A stretch of DNA of 64,000 bases, taken from positions 1-64,000 of the forward strand of contig NZ_JAYSDK010000014.1 of NCBI RefSeq assembly GCF_041914405.1. Reading direction: 5' to 3'. Under the pieces are notes generated by a model, which was not told the origin of the DNA, made no database searches, and saw only the letters and a list, made by a program, of their open reading frames with translations. The DNA comes from Zoogloea sp041914405 (GTDB lineage Bacteria; Pseudomonadota; Gammaproteobacteria; Burkholderiales; Rhodocyclaceae). Positions within the stretch are counted from its first letter, which is position 1. The number at the start of each line of letters is the position of its first letter. A program made the translations under genes and the position numbers. Below are positions 7,806-16,254 of this stretch, in pieces.

Positions 7806-9446
7806 TCAGTGGTTACGCTGATAGAGCCTGAATATTTCCGTCTTCCGACCACCGCCAAGGCGCCGTTGCCAGATGGGGCGCCATTCTTCCTTGGCAATGC
7901 TCGGTGAGTTGCTGGCGGTGCTGTAGGTGAGCAGCAGCTCGCACTGCTGTTGGCTGCGGTAGCTGACGGTCCGGATGCTGGAGAAATAGTCCAGCGCTGC
8001 GCGCTGCGTATCACCGAGGCCTGCACGTTTGATGCAGTTGAAGCTGCGTCCGTCCAGCGCCTTGGTGAGTTCGCTGGCGACGGGCTGGTAGTTCTTGGTG
8101 TACACGAACCAGGGCTGCCACAAGGTGACTGCGAGGCACCACAATAGTGTCAGGCCCAGCGCCCAGTTGGTTGTACCGCGCATCGTGCCGCGACGGGTCA
8201 GTATGGGCAGCAGAAGTAGGGCGCAGCTCAGAATGGCGCCAATCACTGCACCGCCAAGGACCGAATCCGCCGGAAAGTCGGGGGCGATCCGTGCAACCTG
8301 TCGGGCTAGTCCCGGAGGCCAGCCGAAGTGCAGCGCACTCCATCCTAGCCAAACCAGCAGGCCGAAGAAGATGAAGGTCATGACGCCGAACCAGTCGAAG
8401 GCGTTGGCGGCGCCGCGTCGCAGGCTTTCCACGCCAAATGCGGCCAGCAGGCATAGTGGCGGCAGGATGGGCAGCATGTTGGCCGGGCGGATGCTGCCGG
8501 TGAGTGCTGTGAACAGGATGGCCAGGATGCTTGCAAGGATGGGCAGTATCAATTGCGGCGCGCCAAGCCACAGTTGCTGGCGGTTGCGCCATACGGCCCA
8601 GCCGGCGATTGGCCACAAGGGCCAGGAGAACCAGCCGAGTAGCTGGATCAGTTTGTTGAACGCACCCAGATTGCTCAGGTGTGGCCGGATGCTGGCGTAC
8701 TCGTCACGCCACCAGAGGGCAAGCTCACCCGGATAGTTGACTGCCACGGCCGCCAGCCAAGCTCCCGCAATCATGGTGGTGATGGCCAGGCTCAGCAGTG
8801 TACCGAGGAGTCCGATCCGGCACCGGTGGGCCGGGCAGAGTGCTGGGCTCAGTAGAATGAGCGGCGTTGTCAGAACGAGGCCGGAAAGTCCGCCGGCAAG
8901 AAATGCGATGCCACTACCAACGCCAGTTTGTAGGGCTGCCCGCCAGGGGCGCTGGGTTTGTTCGGCGAGGCCGGCGTAACACAGGGCCATGCCGGCGAGT
9001 TCGGCCAGTATGGGTTGGGTTTCGTGGGCGTGCACCACGAGCCCGAGGGCGCCAAGCCCGAGCAGGATGGCTGCGGCAAAGCTGCCAGGGCCATACATGC
9101 GCCGAGCCGCCAGGCCTGTCCAGTACAGGGTGGTGGCGGTGAATACCGTACTGGCGAGTCTCGCCGCGTCATGTTCGGGAAGCAGGCCGCCAAGGAGTCT
9201 TGCCAGCCCGGCGCCAAGCCAGTAATACAGCGGTGGGTTTTCCCGATAGACCTCTCCGGCAATCTCCGGCATCAGCCAGCCGCCACCGCTCAGGATGGCG
9301 TGGATCGGGCCCAAGTGGGTGAGGTCGTCGCCCCGCCAGGGTAGGTGCCCGGTTGTGCCAACCAGCAGATAGATGGCGAGCAGAGCGAGCAGCGACCATC
9401 CTTGCAGTGGGGTCGGCAGGGAAAAGCGTGAGCTGGCGTCGGACAT
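7806..9446 (-). CDS. ArnT-like / dolichyl-phosphate-mannose-type membrane glycosyltransferase
   Basis: A 546-aa integral membrane protein with about twelve hydrophobic segments. Near the N-terminus it has the GT-C acidic motif (WRGDDLTHLGP) and ENPPLYYWLGAG, hallmarks of the ArnT/PMT superfamily that transfers sugars from polyprenyl-phosphate donors on the periplasmic face. A short soluble C-terminal domain follows the membrane core. In relatives the acceptor is lipid A, a glycan or a protein; nothing here decides which. It lies downstream of rpmE on the same strand but is separated from it by a strong terminator. Confidence 0.8.
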   Translation of the reverse strand: MSDASSRFSLPTPLQGWSLLALLAIYLLVGTTGHLPWRGDDLTHLGPIHAILSGGGWLMPEIAGEVYRENPPLYYWLGAGLARLLGGLLPEHDAARLASTVFTATTLYWTGLAARRMYGPGSFAAAILLGLGALGLVVHAHETQPILAELAGMALCYAGLAEQTQRPWRAALQTGVGSGIAFLAGGLSGLVLTTPLILLSPALCPAHRCRIGLLGTLLSLAITTMIAGAWLAAVAVNYPGELALWWRDEYASIRPHLSNLGAFNKLIQLLGWFSWPLWPIAGWAVWRNRQQLWLGAPQLILPILASILAILFTALTGSIRPANMLPILPPLCLLAAFGVESLRRGAANAFDWFGVMTFIFFGLLVWLGWSALHFGWPPGLARQVARIAPDFPADSVLGGAVIGAILSCALLLLPILTRRGTMRGTTNWALGLTLLWCLAVTLWQPWFVYTKNYQPVASELTKALDGRSFNCIKRAGLGDTQRAALDYFSSIRTVSYRSQQQCELLLTYSTASNSPSIAKEEWRPIWQRRLGGGRKTEIFRLYQRNH

Positions 9447-9481
9447 GGGCTGGCAGATCGATCGGTTTGGTTGCAGGCAAT

Positions 9482-9509
9482 AAAAAAGGCAGCCGCAGCT
9501 GCCTTTTTT
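9482..9509 (-). terminator. Intrinsic terminator of rpmE
   Basis: GGCAGC-CGCA-GCTGCC is flanked by six A and six T residues, so the hairpin can terminate in either direction. On the minus strand it lies 27 bases after the rpmE stop codon and before the glycosyltransferase start, separating these two genes. Confidence 0.85.
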
Positions 9510-9535
9510 CGGGTGTTACCGATAAAGCTCGGTAA

Positions 9536-9754
9536 TTAGCCCAGGCGCTGAACGGAGCCGTACTTCTGACGGAAGCGCTCGACACGACCAGCGGTGTCAA
9601 CGATCTTCTGCTTGCCCGTGTAGAAGGGATGGCAGGCAGAGCAGACTTCCACGTGGTACTGGGGCTTGCCCATGGTGGAGCGGGTGGTGAAGACGTGACC
9701 GCAGGAGCAGGTCACTTGCACTTCGGTGTAATTAGGATGGGTATCGGCTTTCAT
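9536..9754 (-). CDS. rpmE: 50S ribosomal protein L31, zinc-binding type
   Basis: A 72-aa ribosomal protein of the large subunit that begins MKADTHPNYTEVQVTCSC. The two cysteine pairs (CSC and CSAC before HPFYTGKQK) make it the zinc-containing C+ form, which in other bacteria is replaced by a Cys-free paralogue during zinc shortage. The reading frame extends 18 codons upstream, but the MKADTHPNY start matches all homologues. The gene is monocistronic and is followed by its own terminator. Confidence 0.96.
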   Translation of the reverse strand: MKADTHPNYTEVQVTCSCGHVFTTRSTMGKPQYHVEVCSACHPFYTGKQKIVDTAGRVERFRQKYGSVQRLG

Positions 9755-9848
9755 CGCGGGTCCTTTGTGTACTTGGGTGGTGAATTTGGCCACCCGGAAG
9801 CTTTCCATTTTGAACTATTTCAGTGCCTTCTGCAAGATTGCCTCCTTC

Positions 9849-11111
9849 CTACAGGAAGCGGGCCACGAAGGCGCCGACACTGTCCGGCGGGAGGGGGAGC
9901 CAAGCTCGGTGATCGCTGCCCGGTACACGCTGGAGCTCGGTGCCGTCGGCGGTGACCAGGCGCGTGATGCTGACTTCCCGATTGCCCTGCGGATGGATCA
10001 GTTCCAGGCGATCGCCGACGGCGAATGCATTCTTGGAGGCGATCTCGGCGAGACCCCGTTCGCTGTCGTAGGCGATCACATCTCCAACGTAGATGCTGCG
10101 GTTTGACTCCGAGTGGCCACGCAGGTAGTTCTGTGTTTCATGAGGGGTGTGGCGCTGGTAGAAGCCATCTGTGTAGCCGCGGTTGGCGAGTCCCTCGAGT
10201 TGGCCGAGCAAGACCGGGTCGAGGCCGCGGCCGGCAACGGCGTCGTCGATGGCCTGACGGTAGGCCTGGCAGGTGCGCGCGACGTAGTAGGGGCTTTTCG
10301 TGCGTCCTTCGATCTTGAAGGAGTCGATGCCGATTTCGGTGAGGCGTTGTACATGCTCGATGGCGCGCAGATCCTTGGAGTTCAGGATGTAAGTGCCGTG
10401 TTCGTCTTCTTCGATAGGCATGTACTCGCCGGGGCGCTTATGGGGTTCCTCGAGCAGATGGACGTCGCCAGCGCCGCAGTTCTTTGCTTCATGGGTCTTG
10501 AAATCCCAGCGGCAGGAGTTGGTGCAGGTCCCCTGATTGGGATCCCGGTGATTGAAATATCCCGACAGCAGGCAGCGTCCGGAGTAGGCGATGCACAGCG
10601 CGCCGTGAATGAAGACTTCGAGTTCGGTATCGGGGCAGTCCTGGCGGATGCTGGCGATCTCATCGAGGGATAGTTCGCGGGACAGGATCACCCGCGAGAT
10701 CCCGGCCATCTTCCAGAAGCGCACGGCCGCCGCGTTAACGGTGTTGGCTTGCACCGACAGGTGGATCGGCATGTCCGGGAAGTTCTCGCGGACCATCAGG
10801 ATCAGACCGGGGTCCGACATGATCAGTGCGTCGGGCTTGAGGGCGATGACCGGGGCGATGTCCTTGATGAAGGTCTTGATCTTGGCGCCGTGGGGATAGA
10901 TGTTGGCAACGACATAGAAGCGCTTGCCAAGCGTGCGGGCCCGCTGGATGCCGTCGGCCAGGACCGGTAGGTCGCCAAAATCGTTGTTGCGGACGCGCAG
11001 GGAGTAACGTGGCTGGCCTGCGTAAATGGCGTCTGCGCCAAACGCGAAGGCAGTGTCGAGCATGGCCAGCGAGCCGGCGGGAGCGAGCAGTTCCGGGTGT
11101 TTCTGAGGCAT
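9849..11111 (-). CDS. trhP: tRNA hydroxylation protein TrhP / peptidase U32 family protein
   Basis: A 420-aa protein of the U32 'peptidase-like' family, formerly YegQ. In E. coli the family member works in prephenate-dependent 5-hydroxyuridine formation at the tRNA wobble position. The N-terminus PELLAPAGSLAMLDTAFAFGADAIY is the family start, and the four-cysteine cluster (GALCIAYSGRC ... GTCTNSCRW, roughly residues 165-200) is expected to bind an iron-sulfur cluster. The C-terminal beta-barrel segment is complete. It lies close to the DnaJ-like gene upstream on the same strand. Confidence 0.88.
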   Translation of the reverse strand: MPQKHPELLAPAGSLAMLDTAFAFGADAIYAGQPRYSLRVRNNDFGDLPVLADGIQRARTLGKRFYVVANIYPHGAKIKTFIKDIAPVIALKPDALIMSDPGLILMVRENFPDMPIHLSVQANTVNAAAVRFWKMAGISRVILSRELSLDEIASIRQDCPDTELEVFIHGALCIAYSGRCLLSGYFNHRDPNQGTCTNSCRWDFKTHEAKNCGAGDVHLLEEPHKRPGEYMPIEEDEHGTYILNSKDLRAIEHVQRLTEIGIDSFKIEGRTKSPYYVARTCQAYRQAIDDAVAGRGLDPVLLGQLEGLANRGYTDGFYQRHTPHETQNYLRGHSESNRSIYVGDVIAYDSERGLAEIASKNAFAVGDRLELIHPQGNREVSITRLVTADGTELQRVPGSDHRAWLPLPPDSVGAFVARFL

Positions 11112-11136
11112 TGGGGATTCTGGTTGGGGCGATGTT

Positions 11137-12132
11137 TCAGCGATGGCTCTCCAGCACTTCTTTCCACTGGGCCAGCGTAGGGCTCTGGGAGTCGAGTTGG
11201 TGCTGAAGAACCTGTTCTGCCATTTCTAGCATGGCTTTTTGTTCCTTGCTCAGGAAGCAAGGGTATTGGGGTTCGAGGTGTATCACCAGATCGCCGGCGT
11301 GCCTGCGGCCACGGGCGGGAAAGCCGGCCTTGGGGACGCGGATCGGCTGCGTGCCGGCAATTTCCGGCAGCAGGATCTCCTGCAGGCCGTCCAGGCCGGG
11401 TACGTCGATGGTGCCGCCGGCTAGGAGCCGGAAGATGCTGACTGGCACGGTCACGTGGATGTCGTGTCGATCGAGACGGAACAGAGGGTGAGGACGGGTT
11501 CGGACCGTCAGATAGAGGTCGCCTGGCTGGCCACCTTCGGGTGCGCTCCCCCCTTGCCCGCCAATCCGGAGTTCATCTCCGGGCAGCATTGCCGGTGGCA
11601 GGCTGATCGCCAGTTGCCGATCGGTCGGGTGCCAGCCTCTTCCGTCGCAGCTCGCGCAGCGATGATCGGTGGTGAAGCCTTTGCCGTGGCAGTGCGGACA
11701 GGGCTTGAGCCCTGTCTTGCCACGGATTCGTCCGCTGCCGTGGCAGTGGGCGCACATGGTGGTGCGCCCGTAATTGCGCTGGCCGCTGCCATCGCAGTCG
11801 TCGCAGTCCATCTGCCCATCGAGGGTGATCGAAATCGTGCTGCCATGAACCGCCTGCAGCAGGTCGACAAAGATGTCCATGCGGCGATCTTCGCCCCGTG
11901 CCGGTGTAGCATCAGGCGTTTCCGGGCTTGTGTCGTCCATCTCCTCGAAGGCGGACGGTCGGGTCAGGCGCTCGAAGGCTTCCCGGACGCGGCGGAACTC
12001 CTCGTGGGCTTCCGGCGCGGGGTTGCGATCCGGATGCCAGCGCATGGCGAGGCGTTTGTAGGCGCGCTTGATCTCGGCGGCGGTCGCGTCCGGAGCGACA
12101 CCGAGTATTTCATGGAAGTTTACGGCGGGCAT
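11137..12132 (-). CDS. DnaJ-like co-chaperone with zinc-finger domain
   Basis: A 331-aa J-domain protein. The N-terminal J domain contains the HPD motif (RWHPDRNP). Four CxxCxGxG-type repeats follow at about residues 108-165 (CDDCDGSG, CAHCHGSG, CPHCHGKG, CASCDGRG), then the C-terminal substrate-binding region. It lacks a glycine/phenylalanine linker and is shorter than canonical DnaJ, and it does not adjoin dnaK or grpE, so it is probably a specialised DnaJ paralogue that recruits DnaK to particular clients. An extended acidic/proline linker joins the J and zinc domains. Confidence 0.85.
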   Translation of the reverse strand: MPAVNFHEILGVAPDATAAEIKRAYKRLAMRWHPDRNPAPEAHEEFRRVREAFERLTRPSAFEEMDDTSPETPDATPARGEDRRMDIFVDLLQAVHGSTISITLDGQMDCDDCDGSGQRNYGRTTMCAHCHGSGRIRGKTGLKPCPHCHGKGFTTDHRCASCDGRGWHPTDRQLAISLPPAMLPGDELRIGGQGGSAPEGGQPGDLYLTVRTRPHPLFRLDRHDIHVTVPVSIFRLLAGGTIDVPGLDGLQEILLPEIAGTQPIRVPKAGFPARGRRHAGDLVIHLEPQYPCFLSKEQKAMLEMAEQVLQHQLDSQSPTLAQWKEVLESHR

Positions 12133-12183
12133 TTCGATATTCTAATCGGCGAAGGCCTGTTGAGGGGCGACAAGGGAGTGTGG

Positions 12184-13392
12184 ATGGGGAGTGTGATCAG
12201 GTGTTTGCTGCTCGGCGCGCTGCTGCTGGGCTGCGCTACGGTTGGCGCTGCTACCTTGCGAGTGGGGCCTGATGAGGCGGTTCGTAGCATTGCCGAGGCA
12301 GCCCGCATGGCCCGGGATGGTGATGTCGTGGAGATTGTCGCTGCGAACTATAGCGGCGATGTGGCCGTGTGGCCCCAGAGCCGCCTGACAATCCGCGGCA
12401 TCGGCGGGCGTCCCGTGGTCTCGGCTGTCGGTCGGAGTGCCGAGGGCAAAGGCATCTGGGTCATTCGTGGTGAGGATGTCCTCGTCGAGAACATCGTCTT
12501 TCGAGGCGCGCGTGCGCCCGACCGTAACGGGTCGGGCATTCGTCACGAACGCGGGAGGCTGACTGTACGTAACTGTCTCTTCGAAGACAACGAGATGGGT
12601 ATCCTGACTGCCAATCAGGGTTCTCTAGTCTTGATCGTCGAGAACTCGGAATTTGCCCATGGTGTTCTGGTGAGGCCTCATTTGAGCCACCTCCTGTATG
12701 CCGGGAGGATTGCGCGGCTGGAGGTGCGGGGCAGCTATTTTCACCATGGCCTGGTGGGGCACTTGCTGAAGAGTCGTGCCAAGGTCAGTCTGATCGAGTA
12801 CAGCCGCCTGACTGATGAGAAGGACGGTCGGGCCAGTTACGAGCTGGACTTCCCCAACGGCGGTGAGGTGATCCTGATCGGCAATCTGGTGCAGCAGTCG
12901 GCACGCACGGAAAACGAACGAATGATCTCGTTCGGTGCCGAGGGGCTGATCTATGGGCGGAATGCGGTCTTTCTGTCCAGCAACACCTTGATGGATGACT
13001 TGCCGGATGGTGGCGAGTTTCTATCCATCTGGTCGCCCGGGCGAGTGTCCGTGAAAGCTTTCAACAACCTTCTCGTGAGCGCCTGTTCGGGCTTGTACTG
13101 TGTCGAGGGGCGGATCCGCCAGGGCGCGCACAGGATGCACGATCGGCAGCTGCCCTGGCGCGCAAGCGTCTTTCCGCTGACCTCGGGCAACCGGCACGTC
13201 TATGGCATCGAAACAGGCTCACGTCTGACGGAGGAGGTATTCCGGCCTAAGCCCGACAGTGATTTCAGAAGCATTGATCCAGGCCGCGCCGACGATGTCT
13301 CTCTCGTTCCCACGCGTGAGTATCAGCACCCCGCGCACAGTCGGGCACTGCCGGTCAGCTTGCCGACCGTGCCCGGTGCATTCCAGCCCTAA
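12184..13392 (+). CDS. Exported right-handed parallel beta-helix protein
   Basis: A 402-aa protein with an N-terminal signal sequence (MGSVIRCLLLGALLLGCATVGA) in which LLGC could also serve as a lipobox. The body has the repeated hydrophobic-polar pattern of right-handed beta-helix proteins (e.g. VENIVFRG, LTVRNCLFEDN, LEVRGSYFHH), a fold used by pectate lyases and surface carbohydrate-binding proteins. The reading frame is open far upstream over the divergent dnaJ-like gene; the ATG at 12184 with an AAGGGAG ribosome binding site is chosen. Its last four bases overlap the end of the convergent spoVR gene. No catalytic residues are recognisable. Confidence 0.75.
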   Translation: MGSVIRCLLLGALLLGCATVGAATLRVGPDEAVRSIAEAARMARDGDVVEIVAANYSGDVAVWPQSRLTIRGIGGRPVVSAVGRSAEGKGIWVIRGEDVLVENIVFRGARAPDRNGSGIRHERGRLTVRNCLFEDNEMGILTANQGSLVLIVENSEFAHGVLVRPHLSHLLYAGRIARLEVRGSYFHHGLVGHLLKSRAKVSLIEYSRLTDEKDGRASYELDFPNGGEVILIGNLVQQSARTENERMISFGAEGLIYGRNAVFLSSNTLMDDLPDGGEFLSIWSPGRVSVKAFNNLLVSACSGLYCVEGRIRQGAHRMHDRQLPWRASVFPLTSGNRHVYGIETGSRLTEEVFRPKPDSDFRSIDPGRADDVSLVPTREYQHPAHSRALPVSLPTVPGAFQP

Positions 13393-14924
13393 GCGTCACT
13401 TGTTTTGCGCCGGTCCTGGCGGCACTCCTGCAGGATCTCGACGGAGCCGTCGTCGCGGGCGACCTCCAGGCGCACAGCAAAGCCCCATAGGCGCGCGACG
13501 TGCTTCAGCACTTCGTCCGCGTCGTTGCTGAGTGGGCGGCGCTGATAGGCCTGGTGGCGTAGGGTCAGCGAACGGTCACCGCGCAGGTCCACGTTCCAAA
13601 CTTGAAGGTTGGGTTCCCGGCTACCCAGGTTGTAGTTGTCGGAGAGGATTTCCCTGACCCGGCGGTAACCTTCCTCGTCGTGGATTGCCGACACCTTGAG
13701 TTTGGCCTCCTTGTCGTCATCCAGGATGGCAAACAGGCGGAAGTCGCGCATGACCTTGGGTGACAGGAACTGGGCGACGAAGCTCTCGTCCTTGAAGTTG
13801 CGCATTGCGAAGTCGAAGGTCTCGCGCCAGTCGCTCCCCGCGATGTCGGGGAACCAGTAGCGGTCCTCGTCGGTGGGGCTCTCGCAGATCCGGCGGATGT
13901 CCTGCCACATCGCAAAGCCCAGTGCGTAGGGGTTGAGGCCGTGGTACCAAGGCTCGTTGTAGCTTGGTTGATAGACGACGTTGGTGTGGGAGTGAAGGAA
14001 CTCCAGCATAAAGTTGTCCGCCAGCAGCCCCTCGTCGTACAGGGTATTGATGAGCGTGTAGTGCCAGTACGTGGCCCAGCCTTCGTTCATGACCTGCGTC
14101 TGGCGTTGAGGGAAGAAGTACTGGCCGACCTTGCGGACGATGCGAACCACCTCCCGTTGCCATGGTTCGAGTAGCGGGGCGTTCTTCTCGATGAAATAGA
14201 GCAGGTTTTCCTGGGGTTCCGAAGGAAAGCGCTTCTCTTCGACGGCCTGGGCCTTGACGTGGGGTGTCGGCAGGGTGCGCCACAGATCGTTGACCTGGCT
14301 CTGCAGGTATTCCGCGCGCTCACGCTGACGGGTCAATTCCTTGTTGAGGGACAGCTTCTCCGGGCGTTTGTAGCGATCGACGCCGACGTTCATCAGGGCG
14401 TGGCAGGAATCGAGCAGCAGTTCGACTTCTTCTTCCCCGTAGCGCTCCTCGCATTCGGTGAGGTAGTTACGGGCGAAGATCAGGTAGTCGATAATCGCGT
14501 CGGCGTTGGTCCACTGCTTGAACAGGTAATTGCCCTTGAAGAAGCTGTTGTGGCCATAGGCCGCATGGGCGATCACCAGCGCCTGCATCGTCATGGTGTT
14601 TTCTTCCATGAGATACGCGATACAGGGGTTGGAGTTGATGACGATCTCGTAGGCGAGCCCCATCTGCCCGCGTCGGTAACTCTTTTCCGTCTGCAGGAAG
14701 CTCTTGCCGAAGGACCAGTGGTGGTAATTGACCGGCATGCCTACCGACGAGTAGGCATCCATCATCTGCTCGGAGGTGATCAGCTCTATCTGGTTGGGGT
14801 AGGTGTCCAGTCCGTAATTCTTGGCCACGCGGTCGATCTCGGCGTGATAGGCCTCGATCAGTTCGAAGGTCCATTCGCCGGGCGAGGGCAGGGGCTGCTT
14901 TCGTTTCTGTCTTTTCGTGCTCAT
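13389..14924 (-). CDS. SpoVR family protein
   Basis: A 511-aa cytoplasmic protein of the SpoVR/YcgB family. Diagnostic stretches include NEGWATYWHYTLINTLYDEG and NPYALGFAMWQDIRRICE. In non-sporulating proteobacteria the gene travels with prkA (yeaG) and yeaH and belongs to the general stress or nitrogen-starvation response; the molecular function is unknown. Its start overlaps the yeaH stop by four bases (ATGA), so it is the third gene of the operon. Confidence 0.93.
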   Translation of the reverse strand: MSTKRQKRKQPLPSPGEWTFELIEAYHAEIDRVAKNYGLDTYPNQIELITSEQMMDAYSSVGMPVNYHHWSFGKSFLQTEKSYRRGQMGLAYEIVINSNPCIAYLMEENTMTMQALVIAHAAYGHNSFFKGNYLFKQWTNADAIIDYLIFARNYLTECEERYGEEEVELLLDSCHALMNVGVDRYKRPEKLSLNKELTRQRERAEYLQSQVNDLWRTLPTPHVKAQAVEEKRFPSEPQENLLYFIEKNAPLLEPWQREVVRIVRKVGQYFFPQRQTQVMNEGWATYWHYTLINTLYDEGLLADNFMLEFLHSHTNVVYQPSYNEPWYHGLNPYALGFAMWQDIRRICESPTDEDRYWFPDIAGSDWRETFDFAMRNFKDESFVAQFLSPKVMRDFRLFAILDDDKEAKLKVSAIHDEEGYRRVREILSDNYNLGSREPNLQVWNVDLRGDRSLTLRHQAYQRRPLSNDADEVLKHVARLWGFAVRLEVARDDGSVEILQECRQDRRKTSDA

Positions 14925-16189
14925 GCCAGCTTCTTCTTGAACAATTCACGAAACACCGGATAGATGTCCGGCAGGCCCTCGATGTGCTGCATGGCGAAGT
15001 TGGGGTGGGTGCCGACCAGCTTTTCGTACTCCCGCCACAGGTTCTGCGGCTCGCCCGGCGTGATCTCGATGTAGGCGAAGTACTGGACGAAGGGCAGGAT
15101 GGTGTCTGCGAGCAGTTCCCGACAGTGCGGCGAATCGTTTTCCCAGTTGTCGCCGTCCGAAGCCTGGGCGCCGTACACGTTCCAGGCGCCGTTCAGGTAA
15201 CGGGCGTGGAGGATGTCCTTCATCATTTCCAGCGCGCTGGAAACAACCGTGCCACCGGATTCCCGAGAGTGGAAGAAGTCTTCCTCGTTTACTTCCTTGG
15301 CGATCGTGTGATGGCGGATGAACACCACCTCGATATGCTCGTAGGTGCGCGTGAGGAACAGGTAGAGGAGCATGAAGAAGCGCTTGGCCGTCGCTTTCTT
15401 GTCCTCGTCCATCGAGCCCGACACGTCCATGATGCAGAACATCACTGCCTGGGTGGTTGGCTTGGGCACCTTGATCCGGTTGTTGTAGCGCAGGTCAAAG
15501 GTGTCGATGAAGGGGATCGCCTCGATCTTGGCGCGCAGGATTCCGATCTCGTCCTTTAGCTGGAGAACGTCCGGATCGTCTTCGCTGCGGGTTTGGAGCA
15601 GATCATCCAGTTGCTTCTGCAGTTCCCGCAACTGACCGCGGTAGGGTGACGAAAGCGCCAGCCGGCGTCCGAGCGCGCCACGCAGGGAGCGGACGACGTT
15701 GATGTTGGCCGGTGTGCCGTCGTTGGTGAAGCCAGCGCGCTGGCTCTTGTACTCGTGGATGCGGGCAAGCTGGGTCTTGACGAGGTTGGGTAAGGCCAAG
15801 TCGTCGAAGAACACATCGAGGAATTCTTCCCGGGACAGGTTGAAGACGAAATCGTCCTCACCTTCACCATCCTTGCTAGCCTTGCCCTTGCCGGTTCCAC
15901 CCCCGCCGCCGCCTTGCGGCCGGTTGATCTGGTCGCCCGACGAGAACTGGTCGTTGCCGGTGAAGATGTTCTCCCAGATACCGCCACGACCATGGTGAAA
16001 TTGTGGCTCCGACAGGTCCTTTGACGGAATGGTGACACTCTCGCCGTTGTCCAGATCCTTGATGGAGCGACCGGATATGGCGTCGGCCACGGCTTCGCGG
16101 ATCTGGTTCTTGAAGCGGCGCATGAATCGCTGCCGGTTTACAGCACTCTTGTTCTTGCTGTCGAACCGGCGGTCGATGATACGAACCAT
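14921..16189 (-). CDS. YeaH/YhbH family protein (DUF444)
   Basis: A 422-aa protein with a C-terminal von Willebrand factor A-like domain: the MIDAS motif is seen as CIMDVSGSMDEDK (DxSxS) near residue 245. The N-terminal half is highly charged and contains a glycine-rich linker around residue 95. It lies between prkA and spoVR on one strand with a four-base overlap to spoVR, the standard arrangement of this stress module. It probably acts with the PrkA kinase as a partner or substrate. Confidence 0.93.
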   Translation of the reverse strand: MVRIIDRRFDSKNKSAVNRQRFMRRFKNQIREAVADAISGRSIKDLDNGESVTIPSKDLSEPQFHHGRGGIWENIFTGNDQFSSGDQINRPQGGGGGGTGKGKASKDGEGEDDFVFNLSREEFLDVFFDDLALPNLVKTQLARIHEYKSQRAGFTNDGTPANINVVRSLRGALGRRLALSSPYRGQLRELQKQLDDLLQTRSEDDPDVLQLKDEIGILRAKIEAIPFIDTFDLRYNNRIKVPKPTTQAVMFCIMDVSGSMDEDKKATAKRFFMLLYLFLTRTYEHIEVVFIRHHTIAKEVNEEDFFHSRESGGTVVSSALEMMKDILHARYLNGAWNVYGAQASDGDNWENDSPHCRELLADTILPFVQYFAYIEITPGEPQNLWREYEKLVGTHPNFAMQHIEGLPDIYPVFRELFKKKLA

Positions 16190-16254
16190 TCGAGCCTCCC
16201 GAATTGTTGGCGTTCACCGCCGGCCGCCCTGCAGGGCAGCCGGCGAGCGGACGA

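Noticed and set aside
7674..7907. Open frame of 77 codons after ftsB
   Set aside because: It runs antisense into the 3' end of the membrane glycosyltransferase and lacks a ribosome binding site.
13389..14924. SpoVR as a sign of a spore-forming organism
   Set aside because: The family is common in non-sporulating proteobacteria together with prkA and yeaH; all other genes are Gram-negative.
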